A stretch of 59,602 bases of DNA from HGM12587 sp964602445. GTDB taxonomy: Bacteria > Bacillota > Clostridia > Lachnospirales > Lachnospiraceae. The stretch spans positions 1 through 59,602 of the forward strand of contig CAZRQV010000009.1 in NCBI GenBank assembly GCA_964602445.1, written 5' to 3'. The notes under the pieces are model-generated. The model worked only from the letters and a program-made list of their open reading frames with translations, searched no databases and was not told where the DNA came from. The translations under genes were made by a program, and so were the position numbers. Every line of letters starts with the position of its first letter. Positions within the stretch are counted from its first letter, which is position 1. This document shows, in pieces, positions 59,488 through 59,602 of the stretch.

Positions 59488-59602
59488 GAAAAACAGCAGG
59501 AATCATATTGTTCACGTTACTGTCAAGTAATCGTTGGCAAATTTTTTCATACAGATTTTTATATCCGCTGTCAGTCAAAGATCGCTTCACGTGACACGCT
59601 GC

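Noticed and set aside
1..59602. CRISPR arrays, tRNA or rRNA genes, prophage
   Set aside because: No regularly spaced direct repeats, no cloverleaf with an acceptor arm, and no phage structural genes were seen.

Overview
The window looks like a chromosomal segment of a Gram-positive, low-GC, spore-lineage gut Clostridium, most likely a Lachnospiraceae (Blautia / Ruminococcus gnavus-like). Supporting signs are strong AGGAGG-type ribosome binding sites, many rho-independent terminators, SAM-I (S-box) and TPP riboswitches, a paired GlgC/GlgD, SpoVG, a DnaD/DnaC(DnaI)-type primosome pair, clostridial CWB2 cell-wall anchors, and rpsF-ssb-rpsR close to a DUF951 gene, an arrangement often found near the origin in Firmicutes. 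The assignment is inference; no rRNA or tRNA gene is present to confirm it.

Layout. 0.1-3.5 kb: a short repeat element, rpsF-ssb-rpsR, DUF951 plus a phosphopantetheinyl transferase, a 55-bp tandem repeat, and an SdpR/SdpI pair with operators. 3.6-7.6 kb: a cell-wall amidase and a cassette of two esterases plus an ATP-grasp ligase. 7.6-15.4 kb: glgC-glgD-spoVG on the minus strand, and on the plus strand murC, a symmetric DnaA-box cluster, dnaD, dnaC and prs. 15.5-21 kb: an OmpR-type two-component system, SAM-riboswitch-controlled metK and a GH13 enzyme. 21.1-28.6 kb: an unannotated short transcript with tiny ORFs, niaR, an operon for selenium-dependent molybdenum hydroxylase maturation, and mgtE behind a leader-peptide attenuator. 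After that come remnants of an ArsC-like and a RhuM-like gene. 28.6-33.2 kb: a GMP synthetase with a degenerate glutaminase domain, an NSS transporter and an M20 amidohydrolase. 33.3-47 kb: a 1884-residue modular secreted glycosidase, a PadR/HAAS-SEDS pair, a TPP-riboswitch ThiXYZ-like uptake operon, and a secreted papain-family protease with the same CWB2 anchors. 47-59.6 kb: a small alarmone synthetase, an MsmK/UgpC-type ABC ATPase, a long copy of the repeat element, an unusual sensor-regulator, YbaK, a second two-component system, an aldo/keto reductase, TraX, two amidohydrolases and a DUF362 ferredoxin.

Working together. Much of the window is core growth and replication (ribosome, SSB, primosome, PRPP, SAM, GMP, cell wall) mixed with gut functions: glycan and peptide degradation at the cell surface, carbohydrate storage and uptake, and vitamin salvage (NiaR, thiamine precursor).

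Most promising new biology: (1) a 29-codon leader ORF upstream of mgtE, one segment of which is perfectly complementary over 12 nt to the 5' arm and loop of a following terminator, which makes a textbook attenuator; (2) a compact transcript at 21.16-21.44 kb with its own promoter, repeated Shine-Dalgarno motifs, ORFs of 2-8 codons and a terminator; (3) a MITE-like element found once in a compact form and once carrying an extra segment in each of its two hairpin loops; (4) the glutaminase-dead GuaA; (5) the symmetric DnaA-box palindrome before dnaD; (6) a HAAS-domain/SEDS fusion under PadR control.
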